From positions 11,016,385 to 11,080,384 of the forward strand of contig JAQFVV010000020.1 of the NCBI GenBank assembly GCA_028023455.1: a DNA stretch of 64,000 nt, written 5' to 3'. Below the pieces are notes generated by a model. It was not told the DNA's origin. It worked only from the letters and a program-made list of their open reading frames with translations, and did not search any database. This DNA is from Epiperipatus broadwayi. Its lineage: Eukaryota > Onychophora > Udeonychophora > Euonychophora > Peripatidae. Position numbers and translations under genes: made by a program. Of the stretch, positions 23,785-34,499 are shown piece after piece (within the stretch, counting starts at the first letter, position 1; every line of letters starts with the position of its first letter).

Positions 23785-24640
23785 GAAAATATTTATTATT
23801 TTATTAAAAATAATAAATAACTTAGAGCAATAGTTTGCACTATTTCTTTCTTCATTAAATATAATTAAAATAAAAATTTAAATTGGAGGGGGGGAAAAAC
23901 AGGATAGTTTTAAAGTTTTTTGAATTATTGAGTTTGATCACATTTTTATTTTTTAAAATTACGTTTGCTCTTTTATCTGCATAATTTTTTTTTTGTTAGC
24001 CATCTATGATTTATATCGCATAAAGTTAGATATTCTTTGCATAAATTATTTTTAACAAAAAAATATAAAAAAAATAAACAGATTTCGATATTTTCAGAAA
24101 CAGTTTTAATATTTTTACTCGAGTTAAAAATTTTAGATAGTAATTTAATTTTCATTCCTATTATGATAAATTCAGTTTTAACTCTCTACTATTAGAACAT
24201 TTTAAGCACTGACCAACTGCACACCTAATAATCTTTTTGTTTTAAAAGTAAACCATGTGATGAAAAAAGCAAAAATATAGATACTAAATGTTGAAGCAAA
24301 TTTAATAGCTAATAGATAGAAAACAATACTCCTCTATATAAAAAGCAAGAAAATGTGATAAACAAACAAAATAATACTAATTAATTATGTCCCAAAAGGC
24401 AAACCTCAAATACAAATGTAACAATCTTTCATACCAATTTAGTATGTATTTTCCACCATTATGGATACCAGGGGAAGCCCCAATACCACTACTGACCCGG
24501 CATAGTGATAAAAGATGTTAAATAATACCTCCCCCAAATAATAAAAACATGTTTCAGATATTTTATCCACAATACAAAAAATTGCAATTTTCATCAAAAA
24601 AAAAAAAAAATCAACAACAACAACAAAAAAAGACTTTTGC
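23785..24640. other. Spacer, nothing recognised
   Basis: AT-rich DNA with an 8-G run near 23888-23895 and long A runs (24598-24611). Confidence 0.5.
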
Positions 24641-24649
24641 AAAGATAAT

Positions 24650-25240
24650 CATAATCAAACATGTGATCAAAAAAATTAGCATAAAAAATTAAAACCAATG
24701 CTATAGTATTTTACTTTTAAAACATAATATATCAAAAAACAATATTTAATAAATATTAGTAATTAGGAAATGACCAAAACGTTAGCATGATCACTTATCC
24801 ATATTATCAAAAGTAGCAAATATCAAATTCGAAGACAATGGACATTAAGTTAGACAAAAAATTAAAAATATTTAGAGTTATACAAAGTATTTTAATTTTG
24901 TAATCAACAAGCACCACATTTTAAATATCATCAAATGTTCAATTATGAGAGATATATTCAATCCTAAGATATAACTGCAGAATACAGGAAAAAGTCCATA
25001 ACTAACAAATAGAATTGCAAAAAAAAAAAAAATGTACTAAAATGAAAATATTTTAAATTTTATTAAGCATCGCATTTTAAATGCCATCAAATGTTCAACT
25101 ATGAGAAAAATATCACTAATTAACATACCATGAATAATAAATATTAAAATTAATAAGCAAAATTATAAAATCATATTAACACATGATTAAAATAACTTGA
25201 ACACAAAAACATATACAAGTACTTATCAGATTATTAAATA
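24650..25240 (-). repeat. Degenerate T-rich repeat, minus-strand copy of the 30.2-31 kb repeat
   Basis: The reverse strand reads GGTCATTTCCTAATTACTAA followed by TATTGTTTTTTGATATATTA, the unit also found on the plus strand at 30290-30860. Inside, ATTTTAAATATCATCAAATG at about 24920 and ATTTTAAATGCCATCAAATG at about 25075 show a second internal direct repeat about 160 bp apart. Confidence 0.6.
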
Positions 25241-25248
25241 TTAAAATC

Positions 25249-27540
25249 CATGCTTCTCAAAGTGAGCACTCTCCCCAGGCGGCTGCAGAATTTGTTTATA
25301 GAGGGTCTCAAAAAAAGTCCAATGGTTATAAGTCATTGGTAAAAAACAAATTTGCAAATAAAGACTGAATTAAACACATTTACAATTTTCTAACAAGGAA
25401 ATGAATTCATTTTTAAAATGAATATTAGATAATATTCCGATAAGGAGAACATGGTTCATGCAAATGTTGTCATCATTGGACTAAGTCTGTCAGAACGTCC
25501 TGTACAGATGTTATTTTATGAGATTGCAGTTAGACGGTTATCATCAGACTAATATGTAAGTACCCATGATTTTTGTGTGAGAATGTGTGTGAATACTTGA
25601 TTTATTAATGCCTAGTGATTAGTCACTAATGCCAAGTTAAACATACTCCATCTATCATGGGCCCACCATGCCTCTTGTGTGTCAGTGGGTGGTGTAGATA
25701 TGTAGCAAAAAAACTGCAGTGAAATTTGGTCATTCAGCCATTTGAGGTTTAACATATTAACTATTAAAATGGATAAGTGGGTAATCAGAAAAAGTTCAAA
25801 AAATATCACAGAGAATGATAATGTTGGCCAGTCAAAAACATCTGGACTAGTCACATTGGAACAACAATAATGCACATTGATTTCGAAGCTGGAGGTAAGT
25901 GATAAAAAATATCAAGCAAAAAAAACTGAAAATTGATGCATATATATATATACAGAACGGATTTATTCAATCGAATAATGATCCTAAGAAATCATTGTGA
26001 GTAATTTGCCAAAAACAATTATCAAATGATTGTATACAGCCGGACAAACTTATTCATCACTTGGAAGCCATTCATGCTATAAATAAAGATAAAACAGTTG
26101 AAGTTTTTCAAAGAGAGGCTGAAGAATTTAAACAACAATCAGCATTCTTTTCAAAACAAACTAAATTAAATGACAAATTACTGAAACCTTACTTTGAAAT
26201 TGCTTATTTGGTAGCTTTAGTAAAAAGAAAAAATCTCATGTTACTAGCAGTGATAAAAATTTGTGAAACTATTGATGGTTTTGAAGTTTTAGAACCTTAG
26301 AGTAAATTCCCATGTCCAATGATACAATTAAAAGAATAGACTCTACTGCTGATAATATTATGCCTATTTAATGTCATGGATAAGACAAAGCAGTTAGTTC
26401 TTTTGCTTTTCAGTTCAATAAATGAACTGACAATACAAACAATGCTAATTTAATAGTTTTTGTGAAATATCTACATAATTTTCAAATTCATGAAGATCTA
26501 TTTTGCAAAAACCTTCTTGGTGCAAACAAAGAAAAATATTTGAAAAAGTAAATAATTTTTTTTTATAGAAAATGCACTTGATTGTAAAGTGTTGAGATTT
26601 GCACTGGCAGTACTGCAGCTATGACTTGTGGAATATCAAGACATGCAGCAAAGACCAAACAAGTTTGTCAGAATGCAAGACATCCACGATTCACAGGAAA
26701 ATTTAGTTTTTTGACAAATCTGAAAAATCTCTTAGTACAGCACTGTCAGAAGTTTCGAATGTAGTAAATGACATAAAAAAACAATGCTACCAGTACAAGA
26801 CAGTTTCATATATTATGCCAAGAGATGAATTCTAATTATGAAACACTTAGTGAGATGGCTAGCTTGTGAAAAAGTTCTCAAAAGGATTATATCATTAAAA
26901 AAAGAATTGAGAATTTTTTTAATTGACAAAAATCATAAATCAGCAGCAACCCAGTTTAGCAATCAAAAATGATTATTAATTTATTTGACGGATTTGTTTT
27001 GAAAAAAGTGAATGAATCTCTCTCTCTCTCTCTGCAAAGATAAAGCCTAAATACATGATTGCAAGCTTTTCCAAAGTAAAATATCTACATGGTCACATAG
27101 TTTTAAAAATTGTAATACAGATATGTTCCCATCTCTTTATAAATTTATTGAAGAAAATAATATTTTGATATCCAAGGATAATAGAAATTAATTATTTTGA
27201 GAATTGTGTGATTTTTTCCAAAAAGTATTTTCCCAATTTAGAATAAGACAAAGAATATGATTGGATAAGATTGCCATTTGCTCTTTTACTAGAATTTCAA
27301 TATCTACTGTAGTAATTTCAGGAGCAATTAATAGAAATAAAAATAGATATGACATTTGAAACAGAATTTCATAATTCTGATATATCAGCAGTCTGGATTC
27401 TCAGACAAGAAGAGTATCCTCCTATGTCTTAGGCAGTGGTAAATATTCTGATTCCATTTGCTTCAACTTATTACATGAAATTGCTTTTTCATCACTTTTG
27501 CTAATTAAGAATAAACATAGATTTTCTATATAAAAAAATA
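25249..27540 (+). pseudogene. hAT (Buster-type, ZBED5/SCAND3-like) transposase pseudogene
   Basis: A decayed hAT transposase of the Buster group. A start at 25769 gives MDKWVIRKSSKN, like the MDKWL-x-RK starts of this group. A BED zinc finger follows: the box VICQKQLSN with a stop at 25997-25999 where the first cysteine is expected, then LIHHLEAIH. The region 26061-26300 is open and matches the segment after the BED finger (FFSKQTKLNDKLLKPYFEIAYLVA). Near 26605 CTGSTAAM stands where the family has CTDG-x-AAM, so a catalytic aspartate is lost. Near 27460 PFASTYY then AFSSLLLIKNKH, in another frame, matches the C-terminal hAT dimerisation domain. Many stops and frame changes: not functional. 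The left end (TGCTTCTCAAAGTGAGC) may be terminal repeat; the right end was not found. Confidence 0.8.
27016..27033 (+). repeat. (TC)n microsatellite
   Basis: About eight TC repeats inside the decayed hAT transposase. Confidence 0.9.
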
Positions 27541-27596
27541 AAAAAAAAACAGTAAAAAAATCTTTATATAATAAACCTGTATTTTAATTATTACAT

Positions 27597-28020
27597 ACTA
27601 GAGATGTCTGCCCATCCCTCAAATATGTATTAAATGGATTATATCCTATACATGAGGGGTCAGATTGACTTTAGATTAGCATGGGTGTGATGAGAATCTT
27701 GGCCTCAGGGTGGCCTTTGAGCATTCCATCATCAGATTTTCAATTGGATGGATGGTTGAAGAGTTGTAGTGTGGAGTGAATTGAAGCCTGTCCATTAAAG
27801 TATGAAGATTGGCTATCTTAATATATATCTGAGCACTTGTTGTATATATGTGTAGAGATGATAATCTGGATCAACAGATGATAGCTGGTTTAGAATGAAA
27901 TATGTGTATTGGTCGTTATTTAACTTTTCGACATATATGTGTTCAAGTGTATCAATGTTATGAGATAGAATTGAGTGGTCGATCATGTGAAAGTCTGTGC
28001 TTATATACCCTATATATAGT
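27597..28020 (+). mobile_element. Fold-back family A, near full length (copy A3)
   Basis: Contains the whole family body: GAGATGTCTGCCCATCCC, AGCATGGGTGTGATGAGAAT, CATTCCATCATCAGATTTTC, GAAGCCTGTCCATTAAAGTA, ending AGTCTGTGCTTATATACCC. The body corresponds in reverse to the copy at 45740-46150. The left terminal arm is absent, so the element looks like one half-unit rather than a closed hairpin. Confidence 0.8.
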
Positions 28021-28863
28021 AAAAAAAATTTGCAATTTCAAATATTTTGCCAGATATTGACCATTTCTGTAATAATATTCAGTCATATCCATTTCAGTAA
28101 ACTATATTGTTATTAAATATGAATAAAAGTTATTATTGAATATTGTTAGTAAGTTTTGTTTCACGTTTTCTTTTTTCATATTTATATATGTAATGTAAAC
28201 ATAAAACTATTAATATATGTATACTTAATAATAATAAAATGAAGCTACTTTGTTATAAATGTAATAAATATATATTAAGATTTTGCTCAAATGTTAAATT
28301 TTATATTACTTCCATTTTCATAACATTATATATATTATGATGTTCTACTTCTTCGTGTTTTAACCTGCAAAAAAGAATAATAGGTAAAAAAAAAATATTC
28401 TAGGGTCAGCTTATCATTCCAAAAATGATTAAAAAATATATATCTTGACTATAAATTAAAACAAACTTTTAAATGTTTATAATTTTAAAGTAATACAAAT
28501 GTTTGCATGAGTGAAATATCTATAATTAAATGAGAAATAATTATTTTATATTAATTATTTTGGATCAATAAATAGATATAATATCTATGCATATCTGAGT
28601 GAGGAGGAAGTTAGGTTGTCCTTGTCAATTAGATGTTTGACACCTAATTGTAAAAGCAGGGGAAAAGTAACAATGTTTTGTTTATTCAACAAAATTAAAA
28701 TGAGAGTTTTTAATTATTTTTTTTAAAATATTGTTTATTTATTAAGTTTTTTTAATTTAATGTAATTATTTAGTTTGTTACTAATAGTAAAAAACATCAG
28801 TAAATGCTTTTTATTTATTATTTTAGTATTTGCTAATTGAATTTTAGTTTTTGATAAGATGAT

Positions 28864-29016
28864 AAAATAGCAGTGATGTTGACATCTGATCATTTATTTA
28901 ATTATCTATAGATAAAAAGATGGACAGGTAAATAAATGGAAAGGCAGATAAACAGGTAGATATTAGATAAATAATCAGTTAAATAGATGATCTGAGGTCG
29001 ATATCACTGTTATTTT
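28864..29016. repeat. Inverted repeat, about 35-bp arms
   Basis: AAAATAGCAGTGATGTTGAC and following bases to about 28898 pair with the segment about 28983-29016 that ends ATATCACTGTTATTTT. It lies inside the 1.5-kb fold-back. Confidence 0.75.
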
Positions 29017-29067
29017 TCCATCACATCGAAAATAAAAATTAATTAGCAAATATATATATATATTTCA

Positions 29068-29165
29068 TATGTCATAGCATCTGCCGGGATGCGAACCCGC
29101 AACAACCGTCTGCAACCAACTGCTTGCTTGCAAGGCCGCTGCGCTGATCTCTCTGCTAACAACCC
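29068..29165 (-). mobile_element. tRNA-derived SINE, family S2 (copy S2-2)
   Basis: On the minus strand: an A-box region near AGAGATCAGCGCAGCGGCC, the family words CTTGCAAGCAAGCAGTTG, and B box GGGTTCGCATCCC (29086-29098 on the plus strand). A short insertion separates the two boxes compared with the copy at 22556. Confidence 0.75.
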
Positions 29166-29338
29166 TTAAAATAAATATAGCCAAATTTCCAAAAAAAAAC
29201 ATTTACTGGTATTTCTTACTATTAATAACAAACAAACAAATAAAATTAAAGAAAAACTCAATTAATAAATAAACAACATTTATAGATTTAAAAAAAATTA
29301 AAAACTCCTGCTTTAATTTTGTTGAATGCAAAACATTA

Positions 29339-29348
29339 CCCCCCCCCC
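29339..29348 (+). repeat. Poly-C run (10)
   Basis: Ten consecutive C in AT-rich sequence, one of at least nine such runs in the window. Confidence 0.95.
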
Positions 29349-29567
29349 ATTTTAATTTAGATATCAAATGCCTAACATGTTGAAAATAAGTCTGAAAATA
29401 GTCTTTATACCTCTTCCTATGTATTAACAGATAATATTACAACTATTTAGTGATAAAAAATAATCAGTATAAAATATTTTCCATGTAATTTTTGTAATAT
29501 TTCACTCATGCAAACATTTATATTTCTTTAAGATAATAAAGTTTTTAAAGCTTGTTTAAATTTTTTA

Positions 29568-29775
29568 TACTGCCCTAAAAAATAAGAAGTCAAAGTTGAG
29601 CTCTTTCGATGATAGGCTGACTGCAGAATTTTTTTTTACAGCTCTAAAAAAAATAAAAGCTCATAGTTAAATCCTTTGAAATGACAGATTGATTCCACCA
29701 TTTTTTTTTACTGCTCTAAAAAAATAAGAGGTCAAAGTTAAGTCCTTTGGGGTGACAGGTTGACCCCAGCAAATT
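29568..29775 (+). repeat. Three tandem units of about 70 bp
   Basis: Units begin at about 29568, 29637 and 29709, each with C-CTCTAAAAAAATAAGAG-type start, AAGTTAAGTCCTTT middle and a TGACAGGTTGA-type end followed by a T run. Spacings are 69 and 72 bp. An inverted single copy lies at about 28370-28425. Confidence 0.85.
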
Positions 29776-30229
29776 ATTTCATTTGCTATTCCTTTTTGCT
29801 GGCTACCACATGAAGAAGTAGGATACCATCTTACAGTTCAAAAATCAACACAAATGTTAAGTTTGGTAATTATAGTATTTTAATATTTAATAAATTGATA
29901 AGTGCATGTTTTTTTATGTCCTAGTTTATAATTTGTTTAATTGTATGTCAATATAGATTTGTATTTTTATTTAATGTTCATTATATGTGTGTTACAAGCA
30001 ATATTTCTGATAATTGAATATTTCATGAAATTTAAAATGTAATGTTTGCTAAACTACAATCCTTTTGGTATAGCACTTTTTTTTTTATAATTGAATTAAT
30101 TAGTTATACATTTTTTCCTGTGTTTTACCATTATATTTTAGGATTTTAATATATCTCTTGTAACTGAACATCAGATGACATTTAGCATGTGTTTGTTGAT
30201 TTGTAAAATGAAAATATTTTGTTAAATTT

Positions 30230-31060
30230 TAAATATTTTTGAAATTTTTATTATTTCATCTAAAATAATATCTGTTGTGATTTGATATTTATTGATCATT
30301 TCCTAATTACTAATATTTACTAAATGTTTTTCAATATGCCATATTTTAACAACAGTATCCTTTTTCATTTTTATTAAGCTAATTTTTTGGGCCAATTTCT
30401 AATTACTAATAAATATTGTTTTTTGATATGTTATAGAATAATATTGTTTTCATTTTTTATTATATTAATTTTTTTGGTCATTTCCTATTTACTAATATTT
30501 TTGGGATTTGATTTGTTTTTATCATAGTTCATTATGCTATTTTTTTCAACCATTTCCTAATTATTAATATGTTTGATGTTTGTTGGTTTGATATTTAATT
30601 TTGAGAGTTACTTGTGTTTTTTGTTCACATGATTAGGTTTATTTCTACAAAAGTCCTGTTTTTTAAGAAAATTGCAATTTATGTGTATTTGACAAAATAC
30701 CTGGAATACTTTTATTATTTGGGCATATGATCTAACATATTTTGATACTCAGTTGAATCAGCAGTATTATTGGGGCTCACCCTGAAGGCCAAAATAATAG
30801 TTTTTTTGTCATGTCCTAACTACTAATACTTGCTAAATATTGTTTTTTGATCACATGATTATGCTTATTTCTATGAAAATTTTTTTTTACAATTTTTGAT
30901 GAAAATTGCAGTTTTTTTTTTTTTAATTTAACAGCAGAAAATATTGAGAATATATTTTATTAATGGTGGTATTATATAATAAATAATTTTTATGACTTCT
31001 TGGAATCAACAGTAGTTTGGGAGCTTTCCTGATATCCAAAATGGTGGGGAGCACATACTA
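30230..31060 (+). repeat. Degenerate T-rich tandem repeat
   Basis: The word GTCATTTCCTAATTACTAAT or a close variant recurs at about 30294, 30394, 30477, 30550 and 30807, usually followed by AAATATTGTTTTTTGAT. Spacing is irregular (about 75-100 bp, then longer). A second repeated word, CACATGATTA-GTTTATTTCTA, occurs at about 30627 and 30853. The same repeat lies in reverse at 24650-25240. Confidence 0.65.
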
Positions 31061-31064
31061 AATT

Positions 31065-31565
31065 GGCATCCACTTTAGATAAGTTATTTAACATATAATT
31101 TTTGTTCACAATTTTTTTTAAAGTGCTTTATTATTTCTTTAATTTTGTATTGTGGGATTTCCTATTGTACTGGAAAATTGAATGATGCATATACTAATGT
31201 TTCATATAACCACAGACAGTTGAACAAATTCATATATATAACTCTTTCTTTTAATTCACTGAATCAGCCATTTTGTTGCTAATTTCTTTATCACAATTGT
31301 AAACCACTTAACAATAGAACAGTTACATTTCTTAATTTTAGTTAAGATTGATACTGATGATGATGATCATTCATACCATTTATATAATCACTTTATGTGG
31401 CTTATACAATATTATAAAGTATATTTCGGATCACTGTACATTCCACGAGTCTTTTTTTCTTCAAAAAAATACCTGAGGAAACATTACACCCTCAAGTAAT
31501 ATCATTCCATTTAACAATATTATCATCCTACTTCCCCCCAGCTCAGAACATAAATTTTCCAGATT
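31065..31565. other. Spacer, nothing recognised
   Basis: T-rich DNA with no recognisable element. Confidence 0.5.
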
Positions 31566-31569
31566 TGAG

Positions 31570-31645
31570 AATGGCTACTTTACAAGCATTGTCCCGGGTT
31601 AGAGGGTTCGCTTCCCGGCTGATGCTACATGAGGAAAAAAAACAA
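31570..31645 (+). mobile_element. tRNA-derived SINE S2, 5'-truncated (copy S2-3)
   Basis: Retains GGCTACTTTACAAGCATTGTCC and B box GGGTTCGCTTCCC, followed by an A-rich tail. The A box is missing and a few bases (GTTAGA) are inserted just before the B box relative to S2-1. Confidence 0.75.
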
Positions 31646-31649
31646 ACTA

Positions 31650-32455
31650 TTCAGTTATGCATTTGGAATAATACTAACTAAATAACAACTGTACAAATAG
31701 CTAAATATATTTATATAACAAAAACAACTTATTTAAAAATCTTGATTAATATCTATCATCATAAGATAGACATCATTATGACTTGAATGGAAACTAATCA
31801 AAAAGAGCATATGGGCAAATTATTTTGAAAATTAAACTTGACTTACAACAACACATGTTAACCCTCTACCTTTTCAAATATATTAATGGATTCTTCCTTT
31901 CTAACATAATTAAAGTAATAGTAACAATAAAAATACCCACTTACAATATTAGTAATTAATAATTCAAAAACACTTAAAATAGTATCTACAATAAAATATT
32001 TGGTCATATTTAAATTATTTTTAATTCCAGTGGCCTTGTGTTCTCAGTACCTTGATAATCCAGTAGAATTAATTAAAGATATATCTACACACAGTAGTGT
32101 GCAATTCTGCATTTATCCTAAACCATGATTGTCTTTGGTTACAGTTAAGACAAAAATTCTCATTGTTGTTAACTGATCAATGTTGAGTGTTTATCTTTTA
32201 ACTTTTATCTCTTAATGTTGACTTCTAAGGTTTGATAAATTTAGAACAATAAGACATATATTTCCATTATGGTTAGTAAAAGCTATACTTTAAACTATCA
32301 TTATTTCTAGACTTGTAGGTTCATGATTGATAGGATACAAGGACGAGAATAAAGCTATTGCATTTCTGGTGATTTTAGCACATGGGGTTGATCGTTTTAT
32401 TTCTCCAGAAATTTATCATTATAACAGATATTTAATTTGGCACTTAAAAGTATTT
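31650..32455. other. Spacer, nothing recognised
   Basis: AT-rich DNA without recognisable features. Confidence 0.5.
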
Positions 32456-32457
32456 CT

Positions 32458-32590
32458 AAAATCATACTATTTTTTTTTTCATGTGTCATAACATTGGCCG
32501 GGAAGCGAACCTGCTAACCTGGGACAACTGCTTGTAAGGCGGCTGTGCTGACCTCTCAATCACCAATGCTTGACAAAAATCATACTATTT
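32458..32590 (-). mobile_element. tRNA-derived SINE S2 with 15-bp target duplication (copy S2-4)
   Basis: The SINE body (32473-32575, minus strand) shows the poly-A tail as poly-T on the plus strand next to 32472, B box near 32500-32513 (one base off in the last C run) and the head TGATTGAGAGGTCAGCAC. It is flanked by identical 15-mers AAAATCATACTATTT at 32458-32472 and 32576-32590. A target-site duplication of this length together with a poly-A tail is the signature of LINE-assisted retrotransposition. The intact duplication suggests this is the youngest S2 copy here. Confidence 0.88.
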
Positions 32591-32594
32591 ATAC

Positions 32595-33760
32595 TCTTAT
32601 TATTGAATTACTGCAAAAATAAGCAGCAGTTATAATTTCAAATTTTTTCACATACAAGTCACATAACTTAAATTGTTTAATCCATGGGAGGTTTTTGGTT
32701 GCAGATATGTGCATTTTGTCTCTCAGTCAATATCTATTTTCATCCCTTTAGTCTTCAGTATATATATAGCTATGCCAATGCATAATGAAAACATATCTTT
32801 ACATTGCTTTCAGGCTTTCTGTACCAGTTTTCTTCTTGTTTTTTTCTTCTTTGTTTTATTTTAATCCTATAATTACCAATAATCAACTGTTTTTCAATCA
32901 ACTACTGAATATAAGATATAATTTTAACTAAAGGATTTAATGGATTTTTATTATTATCATCACCTTATTACTAATATTACTACTATTACTACAATAATAA
33001 TCATAATCATTTATTTTTGAAAACTTAAATATATCTTTTACAATGTCGCTTATTTATATTTTATTAATTATATACCTATACTCTCCTTCCTATTTTAAGT
33101 TTGTTAATTTAAAGCCTCTCCTAAACTAATAATTTAAATATCAGAGAGTTAATATTAACAATTGCTTTTTACAACTTTTGTATAATAATTAAGCATATAA
33201 ATTTTTAAGTATGCATAGTTTCATTAATCTTTTAATTCTGTGTTTGATTTTTTTTTATATATAATAAATTAACTTTCATTCACTTATTTAACAATTATAA
33301 TTTTTTTTTTGATTACATAATTTGGTCAAAATAAAATCTAAATTTCTTTTCATTTTTATTTCTACTATAAAAAAAGTTTTATTATTTTTATTTTAACTAC
33401 TTTTATTTAGCAAATTTAAATTCTTTAACCGGATCTTTATTTGGAGCTAATATATCTAATAATTTAAAGTAAAGCCATGCTTGACCAAGTTGACATATAT
33501 ACAATAAATAAAAAGTAAAAGAATGGGATTAAAACTAAGCCTACCGAATTATCAAACAAAGCTGCGGTAAATCCTTTCAATTATATACAGATATTTTAAT
33601 AATTAAAAATAATTTCATTATGATAAAATATTCTATTTTTCATTGTAGATAGCATTTCATAAGTTCTTGATTATTAATTGATAATATTATATAGGAGACA
33701 AAAAATATTCCATTTTTATTACTATTATTGTTTTAATTAGTATATGAAATTGGTACTTTG
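32595..33760. other. Spacer, nothing recognised
   Basis: T-rich DNA. A 63-codon frame at 32673-32864 has hydrophobic composition but lacks any other support. Confidence 0.45.
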
Positions 33761-33769
33761 ATATTACTC

Positions 33770-33910
33770 CTGTTATGACGTAATACCCCAGTGATGTTTG
33801 CTTTCAGTAATATTTATTCAAAGTTGCCGTTTATGATGTCATGGCAACCAGAATCTTGGCATGACTAATCTATGTCAAATAAACTGACCCTTTTCTTTCC
33901 ATTTTAGAAG
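33770..33910 (+). repeat. Dispersed repeat, also at 38515-38650
   Basis: GTCATGGCAACCAGAATCTT then GGCATGACTAATC resembles TGTCATGTCAACCAAGACAC then TGACATGATTAATC at 38590-38620, about three quarters identical over some 50 bp. Nature unknown. Confidence 0.45.
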
Positions 33911-33939
33911 ATATTAAAAGGTTCGGTCCATCACAATGA

Positions 33940-33962
33940 CCCCCCCCCCCGCACACACACAC
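33940..33962 (+). repeat. Poly-C run (11) plus (CA)n
   Basis: Eleven C followed by G and five or six CA repeats. Confidence 0.95.
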
Positions 33963-34147
33963 AATATAATACATCTCTTGCATCATTTATAAGTAATACA
34001 GTTCTATATTTAAAAATTCATTTACAGTTAAAAGTTTATATATTTGTATTTTGTATTGTTTTTTTGCTAAAACTTGAAATATTTAAAAAAAAAAAAATTG
34101 TTAAACTTATAGCTAAACCTTTACTTAACTTGTCATTTTAAAATGTT

Positions 34148-34475
34148 CTAGGGTTCTTTTCACATTTTTTTCTATAATGAATATAACTTTCCATCATTGA
34201 AAATAAGATTATTTTTTTTAGATTTGAAGTTTGGTATTACATGTGCTGAGTCTTTCTGATGGCACAAAGTGCTATCATATGTCGGGAGGGAGAAGGATGG
34301 CTTTGATGACCCAAAGTTTCATATTAAAAAGGCACAATTTCACAAGTACCTGTTTATTTAATATCATAATGTCTTTTTTCATTTTTTCTTTATTGAATAT
34401 ATATCACCATTATTTTTTTTTAGATCTGAACTTTCATATTACATGTGCTATGATGTCTGCTCCAGATGATGTATT
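34148..34475 (+). repeat. Direct repeat pair of about 90 bp
   Basis: TTTTTTTTAGATTTGAAGTTTGGTATTACATGTGCTG-type sequence at 34211-34248 recurs as TTTTTTTTAGATCTGAACTTTCATATTACATGTGCTA at 34413-34450, each preceded by a similar T-rich ATGAATATA-containing stretch. Offset about 202 bp. Confidence 0.65.
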
Positions 34476-34499
34476 AATATGTTTAAAATAATGTCTCCT

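Larger units (their letters stand above)
28338..29838. mobile_element. Large fold-back (1.5 kb) with tandem units in its arms
   Basis: The left arm (about 28338-28530: CTACTTCTTCGTGTTTTAAC, AGCTTATCATTCC, GTTTGCATGAGTGAAATAT) is inversely repeated in the right arm (about 29490-29838: ATATTTCACTCATGCAAAC, GATGATAGGCTGACTGCAG, CACATGAAGAAGTAGG). The left arm carries one copy of a roughly 70-bp unit, the right arm three. The centre contains another hairpin and a SINE. Confidence 0.65.

Noticed and set aside
25895-25955. GTAAGT...ACAG pair that could be a 61-bp intron in the hAT transposase
   Set aside because: The sequence just before the acceptor codes in frame for residues that fit the Buster protein before the BED finger, so an intron is not needed.
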